DNA from: Lactarius indigo
Lineage: Eukaryota > Basidiomycota > Agaricomycetes > Russulales > Russulaceae
Length of the DNA stretch: 64,000 bases
Assembly (NCBI GenBank): GCA_025766275.1
Contig: JAFKAC010000041.1
Span: 372,001 to 436,000 of the forward strand
Reading direction: 5' to 3'
Part shown: piece by piece, positions 21,490 through 33,088 of the stretch
Numbering within the stretch: position 1 is the stretch's first letter
Layout: each line of letters begins with the position of its first letter
Translations under genes and position numbers: made by a program
The notes under the pieces: generated by a model
Database searches by the model: none
What the model was told of the DNA's origin: nothing
The model's input: only the letters and a program-made list of their open reading frames with translations

Positions 21490-24400
21490 CTAGAGTGCTT
21501 CGAAGTCCATCAGGTCGTAGACATCGTTGTCTACATCGTTGGAGGGGGTGCTTTCGCGAGGGAGGGGGCAGCGATGTTGGCAAAGGAAGTTGAAGGGACC
21601 ATGGGCCCCACACTTGCGACAATTTTCATACTTGGGGCACTTGATTTCTTCGTGGTTGTTGCTGGTAAAACACTTGCCACACCACTGAGTGCGTTCTTCT
21701 GGGGCTGGCCAGAGGCACTGATAGGGGAAGTGGTCAGTGCTAGAACACCTCCAGCAGAACTTCTGTTTTTGAGGGCAGGCGAAGGAGAGGTGGTCTTCAG
21801 ACTGGCACCTGTAACAAAGTCGAATGGTGCCAGTCCCCTTCTTGTTGGCTCTGCGCTTGCGTCTCTTCTTCCTTTCTGCAGAGGGGCTAGGTCCTTCTGG
21901 TTCGTCGTGGAGTTGTGGCATGGAGTGGTAATGAGGTGGAGCAGGGGCAGGAATGGGGTGGACTTCAAAGGGGTGAGTTTCTTCTTCCGGAGGAGGGGGG
22001 TGTAGTGTGAGCCATCGGTCTGCAATCCGGACATAGGCCTTGTGTTCTTGCAGCCTCCTTCGGGTGCTGGTTAGCTGCATGTCCATGTTGAGGAGGTGCC
22101 TTTTAAGGGGCTCCATCGTCTTGTACAGGCCTTCAATCTCCTTTCGGAGGGCCTTCTGGTTTCGCAAGAGTCGGCGAGTCCTGGAGATTTCTGCTGTGAG
22201 GCGGTCATCTTTCAGGTCTTCTAGGACTTCATCGACTTGTCCGGCTGTGGGGGAAGCTTCATCCAAGTTCTGCATCTGAGCTGGGGTGATGGGGGGAGCT
22301 GGGTTGTGGGGGTCGTCGTTTCTGGGAAGGAGGAAAAGGGGGAGACCATAGTGAGGGAGGTTTTTGCCCATGGTGCCGATGACATCTTCTTTGTTTTCAC
22401 TGATCTTGATCCATTTGGCATCCTTTCGGATGTACGAGGTTGGGTCAGCGTCGTCAGGGATGAGGAAGTGGACATAGCGGCTGCTCCAGGGGTCATTCAA
22501 GAAGAAGGGGTAGCCAGGGTCGTCGTCTTCCTCAGCAGCGATGTGCATTCTTTCATAGTTAATGGGGAGTGCGTCCATGATTGGGTCGTTGATTATTTCG
22601 CTGAGACGAGCCATGGTCACTCTAGGATCAGGGGGGGAGGTGGTAGGTCGGTGTATTTTGGGGGTAGGGGGAGCTGTGTGTCCAGGAGGGGGAACGCGAA
22701 GGGCTATTCCTCCTCCTTCTGTTTCTATGACGCTGGGCATGGTGGGATCGATGGGTTGTGGTTCCTGGATGAGTGAAGGCAAGGAAGGGGGTCGTGCTGG
22801 GAAGGGAGAATAGCCAGAGGAGGGTGTGACAGAGGGTGTTTCATCAAAGGAGCCTCTTTCCATGGCACGAGCAACAAGACGTTCTACAGAGGAGGAGCGA
22901 GAGGGCATGGTGAGGAAGCTAGTGGGGAAGGTGGTTGCTGTTCGTACTGTTACTTCCTTTCGTTTTAACCATTGCTTTGCTCCTTCGCTTCTGGGGTTGC
23001 TTTCAAAGTGTTCCTGAATAAGTTCTGGGGCGTTGAGGTTCTTCTCTGGTTCCCAACTGTTGTGTGCATCGGAGTATCCCTTCCACTTGATTAGGAACTG
23101 TAACTGGTTCCTGTGGCGTCTTGTTTCTAGTATTCTCTCGACTTCCCACTCCTGTTCTCCATCTACTAGATCTGGGGGTGGTTCCGTAAAGTTCTTTCCA
23201 TGTATGGAGGTTTCTTTGTATGGCATCAGGAGTGACGCATGGAATACTGGGTGGATCCGCCACTGATGGGGAAGTTTCAGGGCATATGTGGTGGCGGAGA
23301 TCTTCTTTGTGACCCTGAAGGGTCCATATCTTTTTGGGGCTAACTTGAAACTAGGGTGCGTTGTTTTCAAGTTCCTGGCATCCAGCCACACACTATCTCC
23401 TTCTGTGTGTTGTTCGAAGCGAGAGGATCCTTTGTAGAGTGACTGTGCATGGGTAATTGCTGCTTGGGCGGTCCTTCTGGCTTCCTGGATTCGCTCCAAT
23501 CTCTCTTGTGTTCCTGGTACTGTGGTCGTTCTTTCTGGTTGGTGTACTCTTGGGATGTATCCAAGGATTAATTCGTAGGGTGCCTTTTTAGTGGTTGCAC
23601 TTGGCCAGGAGTTGTGGGTGTACTGTGCCAGTGGTAGTAGCTCCATCCAATTGTCTTGTTGATGGTTTATGAACATTCAGAGGTACTGTTCTAACCACTG
23701 GTTTGTTCGCTCTGATTGTCCATCTGTTTGTGGGTGGTATGCTGTGCTGATGTTTTGTTCTATGTCAAGCACTCTGCACAGTTCTTTGATGAATTTCGCT
23801 GTGAATCTGGGGTCTCTGTCGGAGATGACCCTTCTTGGTAGTCCATAGTGTGGCAGGACAGTTTTGGCATAGAGTTTTGCCACTCCTTCTGCGTCTATTG
23901 TTTCGCTGCATGGGATAAAGAAGGCTGCTTTGGAACAGTCATGATCCGTGATGGTGAGAATTGTGTCATTGTCTTCTGATTGGGGTAGCTTTGTGATAAA
24001 GTCTAGAGCGATGGTTTCAAAAGGGAGTGCTTCTGGGTTAGTCTTGATGGGGAATATTGGTGGTTTCGGGTTCCCAGGGAAGTTCTTGTTTGATTGGCAT
24101 GTGGCACAGCCCTTTACATATGCGGATATGTCGTCTTTCATGTTTGGCCACCAATAGTCCTGTGACACTAGCCACAAGGTCTTTGTTATTCCGGGGTGTC
24201 CAGCTGTTTTTGTATCGTGAAACAGGGAAATTACCCCCCTCTTTAGCGGTGTGTTGTCCACAACCACCAGTTTGTCACCTCTCCACCAGTGTTTGCCTTG
24301 TTTTACTAAGTGGAAGGGGGCGGCCCACTCGTCTAGAGTGTCTTGGTGGTCTATTTGGTGTGCCATGACCCGGTCATCTATCCTTATGGAGAGAGCGGAG

Positions 24401-26307
24401 TTTGCGAAGATGGTTGGGGTCAGGACCACTACATCAGTGTTATCCCCTGCTCCGGTGTCGTGGTCAGGGCGTCTTGACAGGGCATCAGCATGGTTTTGGG
24501 GTCCGGGTTTGTGGTGAAGTTTGATGTGATAGTCTGCAAGTCTGGGGATGTAGCGCGCCACTCTCCTATTGATTTGTCGAGGGTGGCGATAATACTCTAG
24601 GTTTTTGTGGTCTGTAAACACTGTGATTTCGTGGGGGGATCCTAAGAGAAGGTGTCTCCAGTGTTCCAGTCCTCTGATTACTGCCAGGAGTTCCCTGTCA
24701 TGGATGTCATAGTTGCGCTCCGCTTCTGAAAATGATTTGGAGAAGTATCCCACAGCTTGTGGTTTGTTTCGGCTGTCTCTTTGTGTTAAGATTGCCCCTG
24801 TGGCGAAAGCGGAGGCATCTACTTCTAGTTCGAAAGGTTTGTCCATATCTGGTTGGCATAAGATGGGGTCTTTGCACACAAGCGTGATGAGGGCTTCTAA
24901 GGCTTCTGCTGCTTCCTTTGTCCATCTGAAGGGTCCTTCTGACGTCTTTATTGTGTCCGTGATGGGTCTTGCTAAGTGAGCGAAGTTGGGGATGAAGGGT
25001 CGCTGATAGCTTAGTGTTCCAAACATGCTTCTTGCTTGTTTGACTGACTTGATGTCTCTTGGCCAGTCTTTTAGTCCTTCTACCTTCTTTGGGTCGATTT
25101 TGATTTGAGACCCATCGATGACAATGCCTAGGTAGTGGATCTTTCTTTGTTCGAACACACATTTTGACGCTTTAAGGAAATAAGATTCCTTTTCACAGAT
25201 TTCCAAGAATTCGTGTACAATTTGTCTGTGGCGTTCTGTATCTTCTTCTGTGGCTATCAGGACATCGTCCATGTACACAAATAGCTCTCTTGGGTATTTG
25301 TCCATAAGTGGTCGAAGTATTCTGCTCATGGTTCTTGCAAAGGTAGCTGGTGCATTTGTGAGGCCGAAGGTCATGACTCGAGGGATGAACAGCCCCCTTG
25401 GTGTCTTGAAGGCTGCCTTCCACTGGTCTTCCTCTTTTATGCGGATATTATGGTACCCCCATCTGATATCGAACTTTGAGAACAGTGTTTTCCCATTTAA
25501 GTTGGTCAGGATGTCGGAGATGAGAGGTAGTGGGTAAGTGTCTTTTATTGTCCAGGTGTTTAGGGGTCTGTAGTCCAGGATAAGGCGCAACCCTCCGTCT
25601 GTTTTCTTTCTGAAGAAGAAGGAGGAAGCGTAGGGGGAGCTTCCTTCATAGATGTATCCTTTTGCTATGTTTTCGTCGAGATATGCTTTCAACTCCTTGT
25701 CTTCTTCTGGAGTCAAGGTGTAAATTTTGCAGTTGATCTTGTTGGGTGCATCTGGTCGCAATGTGATGGGATGGTCTTCTTCTCTTTCTGGGGGAAAGCG
25801 CTGTGCTTCTTCATCTGAGAATACTTTGTTGTGGCGTTGGTATTCTTCTGGGATTGCAGTTTCTTTTACTGGATCAAAGGTTGTTTTGGTTGCTGCCGCT
25901 TTCGCTTCTTGGTGTCGCTTTCTTCGGAAGCGGTACCCTCCTGTCAGGATGGTGATGGCTTCTCCTTTCAGCTCTTGTTTCTTCCAGTCTATGTCTGGGT
26001 TTTCGTGTTCAAACCAGGGGTATCCAAAGATCATTCTGTCTTCCCCTAGGCTGGTTACAAAAAACTGGAAAGGAGTTTCTTCTTCTCCTCTTTTTATCCA
26101 TAGTTGACATGTTTCTGTCATGGTGCCATCTTTGTTTAACGATCCATCTACATTCCGGACCAATCTGGGTGGTTTCAGAGGGGTGGTTCCTAGTCCAAGT
26201 TTTTGGATTAGGTTTCAGTCGATTAGGTTGTCTGTTGCACCGCTGTCCAGCAGCACATTTATGCGAGCTTCTTTGTAGTAAAGGCGAACGAGGACTTTGA
26301 TTGTCAT
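21490..26307 (-). pseudogene. pol: G2 Pol, two internal TGA
   Basis: Same 4818-nt length and domain order as G1 Pol. Protease (DSGATDNLI) is followed by TGA at 26215-26217, shared with G1. A second TGA at 23677-23679 falls in the integrase after ERTNQWLEQYL, where G1 has CGA (13685-13687). The site that is TGA in G1 (15218-15220) is still CGA here, so the zinc-knuckle tail is in frame with the chromodomain in this copy and forms one 728-codon reading frame from 23676 to 21490. This shows the tail belongs to Pol. Reverse transcriptase (YMDD), RNase H, integrase, chromodomain (EWEVERILETR, LIKWKGYSDAHNSWEP) and four zinc knuckles are all present. Confidence 0.9.
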
Positions 26308-26354
26308 AGCACTATCGCGAACACTATACATTGAATTGGCCTCCCTGTCAGCTC

Positions 26355-27419
26355 TCACAGGTCGGCATCGCAAAAATCCTGATCTAAGGCATAGTAGCGT
26401 CTCTTTTCATCCTCAGTCATGCCTTGGACGAGTGCATGGGCTTGTCGGACTTTATCTTCGGTTGTGGTAGCGGCCACTGATGAGGTGCTTGCTTCTGGGG
26501 TGTATGGGGGTGCAGTGTCCGCTTCTTGGGTGTCTGTGGCTCTGGCTTTGGTTTGGTTGGTGGTGTTTTGTCGTTGACAGTTCCTAGCCATGTGTCCTTG
26601 TTGCCTGCATTTGAAGCAGCATCCTTCTTTCATGAGGGCTTTCTTCTCTTCTTCAGTAAGCTTCTTAAAGGGGGTGGAGGTGGTGGCATCTACATCCATC
26701 GCATTTGGGTCTCGCTTTGGTCGTCCTTGGTGGACATTCTGGGTTGGTCCTGGGTTTCTATTCCCTGGTCTGGCTTTTAGCAGTTTCCAGCGTTGGTGTT
26801 CTGCTCTGGCAGCGGTTTGCCACTCGTCCATAGTGTTTGGGATAGTGGTTCGCATAAGGCAAGCGCGATACAATCCTGTGGGTAGTCCTCTTTTGAAGAA
26901 TTCCACCGTTCCAGGTGCATCTCTTGCCCATCCTGCTATCCCTGCAAGGTGTTCGAAGTCGAGGATGTAACTGTCCAATGCTCCACCCTGCATCGTTAAG
27001 CTGATGAGCTTCTGATAGGCTCTTTCTTTGTTTAAAGTGTCGGTCCAATCTCTGTCGAAGGTGTCAAGAAAACCGTCCCAAAGGTCTTTGCTGTTTTTGG
27101 TGAGGGCTTTGGTGGGGTCTGCTAGTGCCGCTTCCATGTCATCTTCGGTTTGGTTGACCCATAGCTGTACACCGGGTCCTTTGAACATTGTAAGGGCGAA
27201 TAGTACCCGTGCGTAAGGTTCTTTGATGAGTTCATTCTCGCTATTTAACTTGATGTATCGTAGTAGTTCTCTTTTGAACTGACCACTCTCTGTTCTATCT
27301 CTGGTGAACGGAGTAGGGGGTGCTCCTTTGAGTCCCCCTGAGCTCGTTGTTGGTGTTCCTCCTGTTCCAGTGCTTGAGCCGGTACCTGTGCCAGTGCCTG
27401 TGGCATTTATCGCTGACAT
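26355..27419 (-). CDS. gag: G2 Gag with CCHC zinc knuckle
   Basis: 354 residues from the first ATG (27419). Like G1, no ATG lies in the sequence between the predicted transcript start (about 28607) and this codon. The capsid domain is as in G1, and the CCHC knuckle reads CFKCRQQGHMARNC after an R-to-C change just before it. It ends at the same CDADL stop as G1, with Pol in the -1 frame. The upstream in-frame open stretch without ATG is conserved too, with a few amino-acid changes relative to G1. Confidence 0.85.
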   Translation of the reverse strand: MSAINATGTGTGTGSSTGTGGTPTTSSGGLKGAPPTPFTRDRTESGQFKRELLRYIKLNSENELIKEPYARVLFALTMFKGPGVQLWVNQTEDDMEAALADPTKALTKNSKDLWDGFLDTFDRDWTDTLNKERAYQKLISLTMQGGALDSYILDFEHLAGIAGWARDAPGTVEFFKRGLPTGLYRACLMRTTIPNTMDEWQTAARAEHQRWKLLKARPGNRNPGPTQNVHQGRPKRDPNAMDVDATTSTPFKKLTEEEKKALMKEGCCFKCRQQGHMARNCQRQNTTNQTKARATDTQEADTAPPYTPEASTSSVAATTTEDKVRQAHALVQGMTEDEKRRYYALDQDFCDADL

Positions 27420-28254
27420 GATAAGTGTTGGCTGGGGTGTGATGGGGACCTGGGGTGGTTCGACTGGGGAGGGCAATCTGACTGGTGGTAGTGGGGCTGG
27501 GAATCCTTCTTCCGCTGGGGATGGTTCTATCCAGATAGGGATAGTGGGGCTGGCTTGTGACGAAGCTTGTGTGGGTACTGTGATGTCTAGGCGGTGTTCT
27601 GAGGAGTGGGATAGTTCTGAGTGTGATTCCGCTTCGTCTGAGCTGGGTTCTTCTGATGATGAGTCTTGTTGTAGTCCGTATGTTCCCCTAGTATTTCTTG
27701 GTGCTGAGGATGATTGTTGTGTGGGCGTTTCTGGGTTCTGTTCGTCTTCTTCGTTCCACCAGCCTAGTCCTTCAGCGAATCTGTGTGGTGTGATGTTTAT
27801 GGCTCTGGTGTGGTATGTGTTCTGAAAGTATCGGAGGATGTACCAGTTGTTGTTGATGAATTCCACTGGTCTGAGTTCGCCTTTAATGAGGCACTTGTAA
27901 CAAGGTGGTCTGCCTGATGTTGTGGCCCAACGAGCTCCTCTTCCTAGTTGACTGCTTTTAACGTGGTGTGGGAGGTTGTCTTGTGTTCTGGTTGTGACTG
28001 GGGTCCAATCGTTGTCTGTTTCAAAGGTGACACTGATGCTAGCCACGGTTGTGGTCTGTCTTGGGTGCTGATTTGTGTAAGGGGATGGCTGAAGCGGCCT
28101 CTTGTGTCAGGGAGGATCCGTCGCCCGGCTATGCCGTCGTTTCTGGGTTCTGTGGAGTGTCTGGTTGTTGGCTGATGCGTCCTCTTGGATCGTCGCCCAC
28201 TCTGCTGTGTGGCAGTAGTGTCTTGGGTGTGTTGGGGGTTGTAGACTTGGCTTA

Positions 28255-28832
28255 TGTTACGCCCTAGCAGGGGCGTGGGTTCTGAAGGTTTCTAATCACC
28301 CAAGTACCAAGCGAAGACTTCTGTTGTCTTATTGCTATGAAATACGAGTGGCAAAGGTGTGGCACAGGGTGCAGCACTACTCTGTAATATAGGACTCCTC
28401 GTCCGAAGTGTCTGACACTTCTCTACACTTGATCTTGCTAGTGCACAGAGTATAACAGGTGTGACGCGTTGATATAGTTCAACTGCAAAGACTTCGGAGT
28501 GTCCTGGTTAGGGACTGAGGTAGGGGATGCACAAGAAGAGGGGAATAAGGCAAGGTCACACCAAAATACGGAGGCAAGGTTGCTAGATTGCAAATGAAGC
28601 CAAGTCTGGCTTCCTACGGTCTATGGTACAGGTTTATATAGGACAGGGTTCCAAACAACATGAACACAAGTCCACACAATATCAAAGAGACTAAACGGAG
28701 TAAGCAGAAGTTCGGATCAAAGAAACCGCGCCACTAGTAACAGTAGCTCCTTTGGTAACAAGGTATGGTACAGAAGGGGAAGGCAGGGTGGAGACATACT
28801 GTGGTTTAGGTCCGAAGCGTCGGATCATAACA
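28255..28832 (-). repeat. 5' LTR of G2
   Basis: 578 bp. It carries the same TATATAA and GAAGCC/GGCTTC stem-loop as G1 on the minus strand (28596-28613 region). Confidence 0.93.
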
Positions 28833-29257
28833 ACTTGACTCGTCTTTTCGCCTGCCTTAGTCTCAGACTAAGTGTGCCTCCACTTCTATCTGCCAAGGGA
28901 TAGCCTTCTTTCATTCTTTTGCTGCAGCGTGTGCCGAAGTGCCCCTGTTCAGCCTGCGTTGGGTTGACACGTGATCCCCATTCGCCCTTGCTTCGCTAAG
29001 TCGACTACGCCTTTCTTGAGTCCAAGTCGGACTAACGCCGGTGGAGGGTAACAGATATGGAAATGAACTTTCTATATATCTTAGCTGGCTGGGAAGGTAG
29101 CACGTGCGATGGTCGGGTCTTTCAGGATGCCTGGGATTCCAACTTCAAGATTCCTGCTGGCTGTTATTACTTAGCCGACGCAGGGTATCCAGGATCAGAC
29201 GCACTTCTTGTGCCTTACCAGGCTGTTAGGTATCATCTGAAAGAGTGGGGTCAAGCT

Positions 29258-29835
29258 TGTTATGATCCGACGCTTCGGACCTAAGCCACAGTATGTCTCC
29301 ACCTTGCCTTCCCCTTCTGTACCATACCTTGTTACCAAAGGAGCTACTGTTACTAGTGGCGCTGTTTCTTTGATCCGAACTTCTGTTTACTCCGTTTAGT
29401 CTCTTTGATATTGTGTGGACTTGTGTTCATGTTGTTTGGAACCCTGTCCTATATAAACCTGTACCATAGACCGTAGGAAGCCAGACTTGGCTTCGTTTGC
29501 AATCTAGCAACCTTGCCTTCATACTTTGGTGTGACCTCGCCTTATCCCTCTCTTCTTGTGCATCCCCTACCTCAGTCCTTAACCAGGACACTTTGAAGTC
29601 TTTGCAGTTGAACTATATCAATGCATTACACCTGTTATACTCTGCGCACTAGCAAGATCAAGTGTAGAGAAGTGTTAGACACTTCGGACGAGGAGTCCTA
29701 CATAGCAGAGTAGTGCTGCACCTTGTGCCACACCTTTATCACTCGTATTTCATAGCAATAAGACAACAGAGGTCTTCACTTGATACTTGTGTGATTCAGA
29801 ACCTCTAGAACCCACGCCCCTGCTAGGGCGTAACA
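29258..29835 (+). repeat. solo LTR, G family, inside the Harbinger transposase
   Basis: 578 bp beginning TGTTATGATCCGA and ending GGGCGTAACA, nearly identical to the G1 and G2 LTRs, with exact duplication AAGCT (29253-29257 and 29836-29840). No internal sequence remains. It splits a transposase exon between EWGQA and GTK, so at least three members of this family inserted within 21 kb. Confidence 0.93.
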
Positions 29836-30495
29836 AAGCTGGCACTAAGTACGTCACATGAAAGGTTCAATAGATTTCATTTTGGGCTGATGAAACGAAT
29901 TGTAGACCTCAAAATTACAAGGAGCTGTTCAACCTCCATCATGCACAGCTCAGGAACGTCATCGAGCGAATATTTGGGGTCATGAAGCAGCGTTTCAAGG
30001 TCCTAGTCATCGCACAAGAGTATTCTATTTGAACCCAAGCCCAACTGGTGGGTGCCTTGGCGGTATTGCACAACTTCATCTGGATACACGACCCTACCGA
30101 TGTAATTGATGGCGATGATGATCCTCAAGAGGATGAGGATGGCCTGCATCAAGGAAACATAAGTCAACAGGAGAGACAGAGAGTGAATGACCGCCGAGAA
30201 AGGATTGCCCAAGAGATGTGGGATGATTATGTACGTACTATCAGACGGCGTTGCAATTAGCAATGCACTGTAGAATATATTGAGTTGACGGGGCAGTGTC
30301 ATCTATGTTGTGCAGTCCGTGTTTTGCAGCCCACCCAAGACTTGGTACGTGCTATCCACGTGCCGATCACAGTCCTGATACAGCTTCTCAATCGCGACGT
30401 GTCGATCCTCTCCCCAATACGGCTCTTGCGCTCTATGTGACTCCTACGTCCTCCCTACTCCCTTGCACCTCCCACATCCCACAAGACCACACAGG

Positions 30496-31687
30496 ATGAA
30501 GAAGGACAAGGACGTGACGAATCGCTGGTCAGAAGCTGACAAGGTGACTCTAGTGCACACACTGGCCTCCAAGAAGGCCAAATCAAACTGGGGCAACAAT
30601 GGCCCCAAAAAGGTCGCGTGGACCGCGTGTGAGGCTGCCCTCCTGGGCAGCGAGAAGACATCGGGAGGGTCCCCAAAGACCTTCCAATCCATCAAGAACC
30701 GGTGGCAGCGGGTGCATAGTGGCCTCTTTGTAGGTTGTATGCACTTATCCATCTCTCCAAGTCTAGATCAAGCAAGAATTCAAAACTGTGAAGGAACTCA
30801 GAGGCCTATCGGGATTCGGCTGGGACGACGTGAAGAAAACCGTCACAGCCACAGACAATGTATGGGAGGCGTATCTCACGGTGAGTGAACCATCTTTCTA
30901 TTTTGAGCTGAACTATATGCTATATAGCCTGAGAGCCACAAGAAAGCAAGGCCATTCCGCAATAAGAAGCGGTTCCCGTTATACGACGACATTGCGGAAC
31001 TCATCGACGGCACCCAAGCCACGGGTGCAAATGTGGTTCGATTCGGTCAGACACCCGGGAGTTCGCGCACACCAGCACCTTCATTTACCATTGACCTGGT
31101 GCTCCTCGACCAATCCAAGGGTGAGGATGGGTCAGATGAAGAAGTCGGTGTCCCACTCGATGCGGTCACTGGTGTTCTTATGCTGATCCAGGCAATTACC
31201 CCGGGTCCCGCACCTAAGGAGGCCGGGGCCTCCTTCTTTGGAGGAGACAAATACGACATGAGTGAGGTAAGTATGCATAGTCTACTTACTTATATCTCAC
31301 ATCAGCTTGCAGGATGAGGCTTTTTTCAAGATGCCCACAAGCCCTGAACCCTGCAAACGCAAATGTTCCATGAGTGTGGAACCAAAAGCCAAGGACAAGA
31401 AGCAGCGTGTCACTGCTGGTGAAGGGATGACTAGCATCTCAACATCGATACGTGACGTGGCAGATTCAGTACACGCAGCAGCAACGGCCAAACTCAACAC
31501 GCCTCAAGTCTTTGCCATCAAGGCAATTGAAAAAGATGGTGGGCTCACCCGTCTTGAGTTCACCAGTGTGGTTGAGTGCGTGATGGGGGATGCAGAGTTT
31601 GCGAACACATACCTTGCTATAGCCGATGCTGGTGTACACGTGCTGATCCTTTGTCGCAAGCTCGAAAAGTTCTGTTCTGTTCTGTAA
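30496..31687 (+). CDS. Harbinger partner protein with Myb/SANT-like domain
   Basis: Four exons, 30496-30729, 30767-30880, 30928-31266 and 31313-31687 (TAA), with GT-AG introns of 37-47 bp. All are phase 0 and total 1062 nt, 353 residues. The N-terminus is a Myb/SANT (trihelix)-like DNA-binding domain (NRWSEADKVTLVHTLASKK, WTACEAALLG, KTFQSIKNRWQRV). It continues in exon 2 with LRGLSGFGWDD and VWEAYL and in exon 3 with KARPFRNKKRFPLYDDIAEL. A central Pro-rich part and a helical C-terminal segment follow. This is the second gene of the PIF/Harbinger element, expected to bind the transposon ends or import the transposase. Unlike the transposase, it has no visible lesion. Confidence 0.85.
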
Positions 31688-32037
31688 TTACGTAGCTATC
31701 CATTGTACTGTACTCGTATTGTGTCAAAAATACAGTCATTTGGGCTGTCTCTACTGCTATACGCTACATGCGTGCATGCTATAAGTGCTAACGATCTAGA
31801 TATGTGCACAATATATTGTAACGTGGGCGGTCACAGTCACACTCGACACAGAGAAAAGCCAAAGAAAAAGAGGTCAGACCTCTTTTTCTGGTTGGGAGGG
31901 AGAATCTCGGTCTCACTTCTCTGTCTCTTGTGAGACAAAGTTTGCCAAACGCGTCACATTCTCATTTTCAATAAATTAAAACATTGTTTTTTTCTTGGCT
32001 CATGTCTTGCGTGAGAAAGTGTTTGCCGGACAGGCCC
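31688..32037. other. 3' end of Harbinger element with terminal inverted repeat
   Basis: Non-coding. Contains CAGAGAAAAGCC and AAGAGGTCAGACCTCTTTTTCT, a near-perfect palindrome at about 31870-31890, then the inverted repeat CCGGACAGGCCC ending at 32037. Confidence 0.6.
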
Positions 32038-32040
32038 TAA

Positions 32041-33088
32041 GGCGTCATTTCTTATGAGAAATGGGCAGAGGCACTTTGCGATGCTGTGTAGGGGCTGAGG
32101 AAGAAGAGGCAAGTTGGGCTGGAGCGTTGGGTGAAAATTGTGCATTCCGGAGCATGTTCAATTGTGGGCTATACTAGTAGGTACTGTTGTGAGTGGTCCG
32201 GTCTTTTGTAGGCCTTGTTTGGAGGTTTAAATAGCGCTTATCACCCACACTCGAACAGGCGAAGAGAGGGTCTATGGGATGCACCAGCGGGGACATCTGA
32301 CACCTCAGAAATTCGATGTTGACGGTTTTAATTCAGCCCATCTATTTCAAGTCAATGGACATACGCCTGAAGGTCTGTGAGAACCTGGTAGATATTGGCG
32401 AAAGAGAACTTGGAGGGATCTGGTGAATGTCGTGGCTTGATACGACCACAAGGTTGTGAGGGAGCGGAGAAACAATTGGCGCATCAACGCAATGTTATGT
32501 AGCATCCTCTTTACTGCGTCGTTCTGCCCTCGGGCTCGGACATGGACAACACAAGTTCGTATTCATGTGTTTCGTGTCGCCCCCCCTTTGGCTAAGGAGG
32601 GCCTGCCCGGAGGTCCACTTGTGGGCTACGTGTTCGACTGCTTGTGCGCCAATACTTTGAATTCATCCCAAGGAGGTCTGAAATGTGCAGAGCTGGTTAA
32701 CATGAAGTCCTTCCAGAAACCACATATTCATAAACTAGGAGATACGAGAAAGAGGAAGTGGAGAACTGAAGGCAAGGGCAAGTTGTTGGAAATTGGTGAT
32801 GCAAACAGGGACAAACCTACACAAACATTACCATACATATCCTGCGTTGTAAGTATAGTCCCAGACTGTATGAAGGCTCTTGTCAAAGCCCTCCTGTGAA
32901 CATTCAGTATCGTAGCCCACTCTAACCTCTAGAAATGTCTTTGTCATGTTAATGGCCCACTTCTTGGAACTATTCCCTGCTGACTTTATCTGGATGCTCA
33001 ACACCAATTCCCTAAGCCACCGCAGAGATTGTCGATGGTTTTTCTCTATATCAAGGATATATCTGGCTCTACCCTGCATACAAACCAA
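32041..33088 (-). pseudogene. 5' part of the decayed ELQHEFC-family gene
   Basis: The minus-strand segments read as exons of the gene whose 3' half is at 18880-19604. One piece at 33088-32828 reads LVLSIQIKSAGNSSKKWAI and VGYDTECSQEGFDKSLHTVW. A weaker one near 32660-32700 reads RPPWDEFKVLAHKQSN. Another near 32270-32430 reads KFSFANIYQVLTDLQAY and GASHRPSLRLFECG, broken by several stops. The last joins the Harbinger junction (CLCPFLIRNDAL). Stops other than TGA occur, so this gene decayed for longer than the transposons. Exon limits are approximate. Confidence 0.5.

Larger units (their letters stand above)
20886..28832 (-). mobile_element. Gypsy element G2 (same family as G1), complete
   Basis: 7947 bp on the minus strand with 578-bp LTRs at 20886-21463 and 28255-28832 and an exact duplication ACTTG (20881-20885 and 28833-28837). 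The LTRs differ at about two positions, so this is a young insertion. It entered the family-B solo LTR, making it the innermost layer of the stack. Primer site AAGCCAAGTCT (minus) is at 28243-28253, and its 11-nt complement in the LTR is at 28597-28607. Content and order match G1. Confidence 0.95.
20592..29053 (+). repeat. solo LTR, family B, itself split by G2
   Basis: The two parts, 20592-20885 and 28838-29053, form one 510-bp LTR that begins TGTTACGGTA and ends GGAGGGTAACA. The target duplication is GATAT (20587-20591 and 29054-29058). It is homologous along its length to the unsplit copy at 58258-58766. TATAAAT at 20824-20830 is followed by a perfect 11-bp stem-loop, GAAGACCAAGA at 20841-20851 and TCTTGGTCTTC at 20859-20869. 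It interrupts the Harbinger transposase between VCD and MEMNF. Confidence 0.9.
19913..30260 (+). pseudogene. Harbinger DDE transposase, interrupted twice
   Basis: Exon 1 is 19913-20297, intron 20298-20380 (GTAATT, branch-like GTGCTAAC, TTCAG), and exon 2 is 20381-20591. It resumes at 29059-29257 and 29841-29848, then intron 29849-29905, then 29906-30260 (TAG). Without the two insertions this is 1158 nt, 385 residues, all phases consistent. The three catalytic acids are present: GALDGTHIPAH (D), GWEGSTCDGRVF (D) and NVIERIFGVMKQRF (E). The N-terminal helix-turn-helix-like region includes LSNRALQERFQWSGDTITKY. Breaks are a family-B LTR (target GATAT) after VCD, a G-family LTR (target AAGCT) after EWGQA, and one TGA at 30030-30032 in EYSI*TQAQL, where CGA is the likely ancestor. 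Confidence 0.88.
19608..32037 (+). mobile_element. PIF/Harbinger DNA transposon, hosting nested retrotransposon insertions
   Basis: Both ends carry an inverted repeat GGGCCTGTCCGG, followed by less similar sequence, and a TAA duplication (19605-19607 and 32038-32040) as expected for the TWA target of PIF/Harbinger. The span is 12,430 bp. Subtracting the family-B LTR with G2, and the G-family solo LTR, leaves about 3.38 kb, a normal size for a two-gene Harbinger element. It encodes a DDE transposase and a Myb-like partner on the same strand, as in typical Harbinger elements where the Myb-like protein helps import or target the transposase. It inserted into a coding exon of an ELQHEFC-family gene. 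Confidence 0.9.

Noticed and set aside
21463..22813. Several long open frames antisense to G1/G2 Pol
   Set aside because: They mirror the sense frame in both copies and encode low-complexity sequence without domains. They are shadows of the coding strand.
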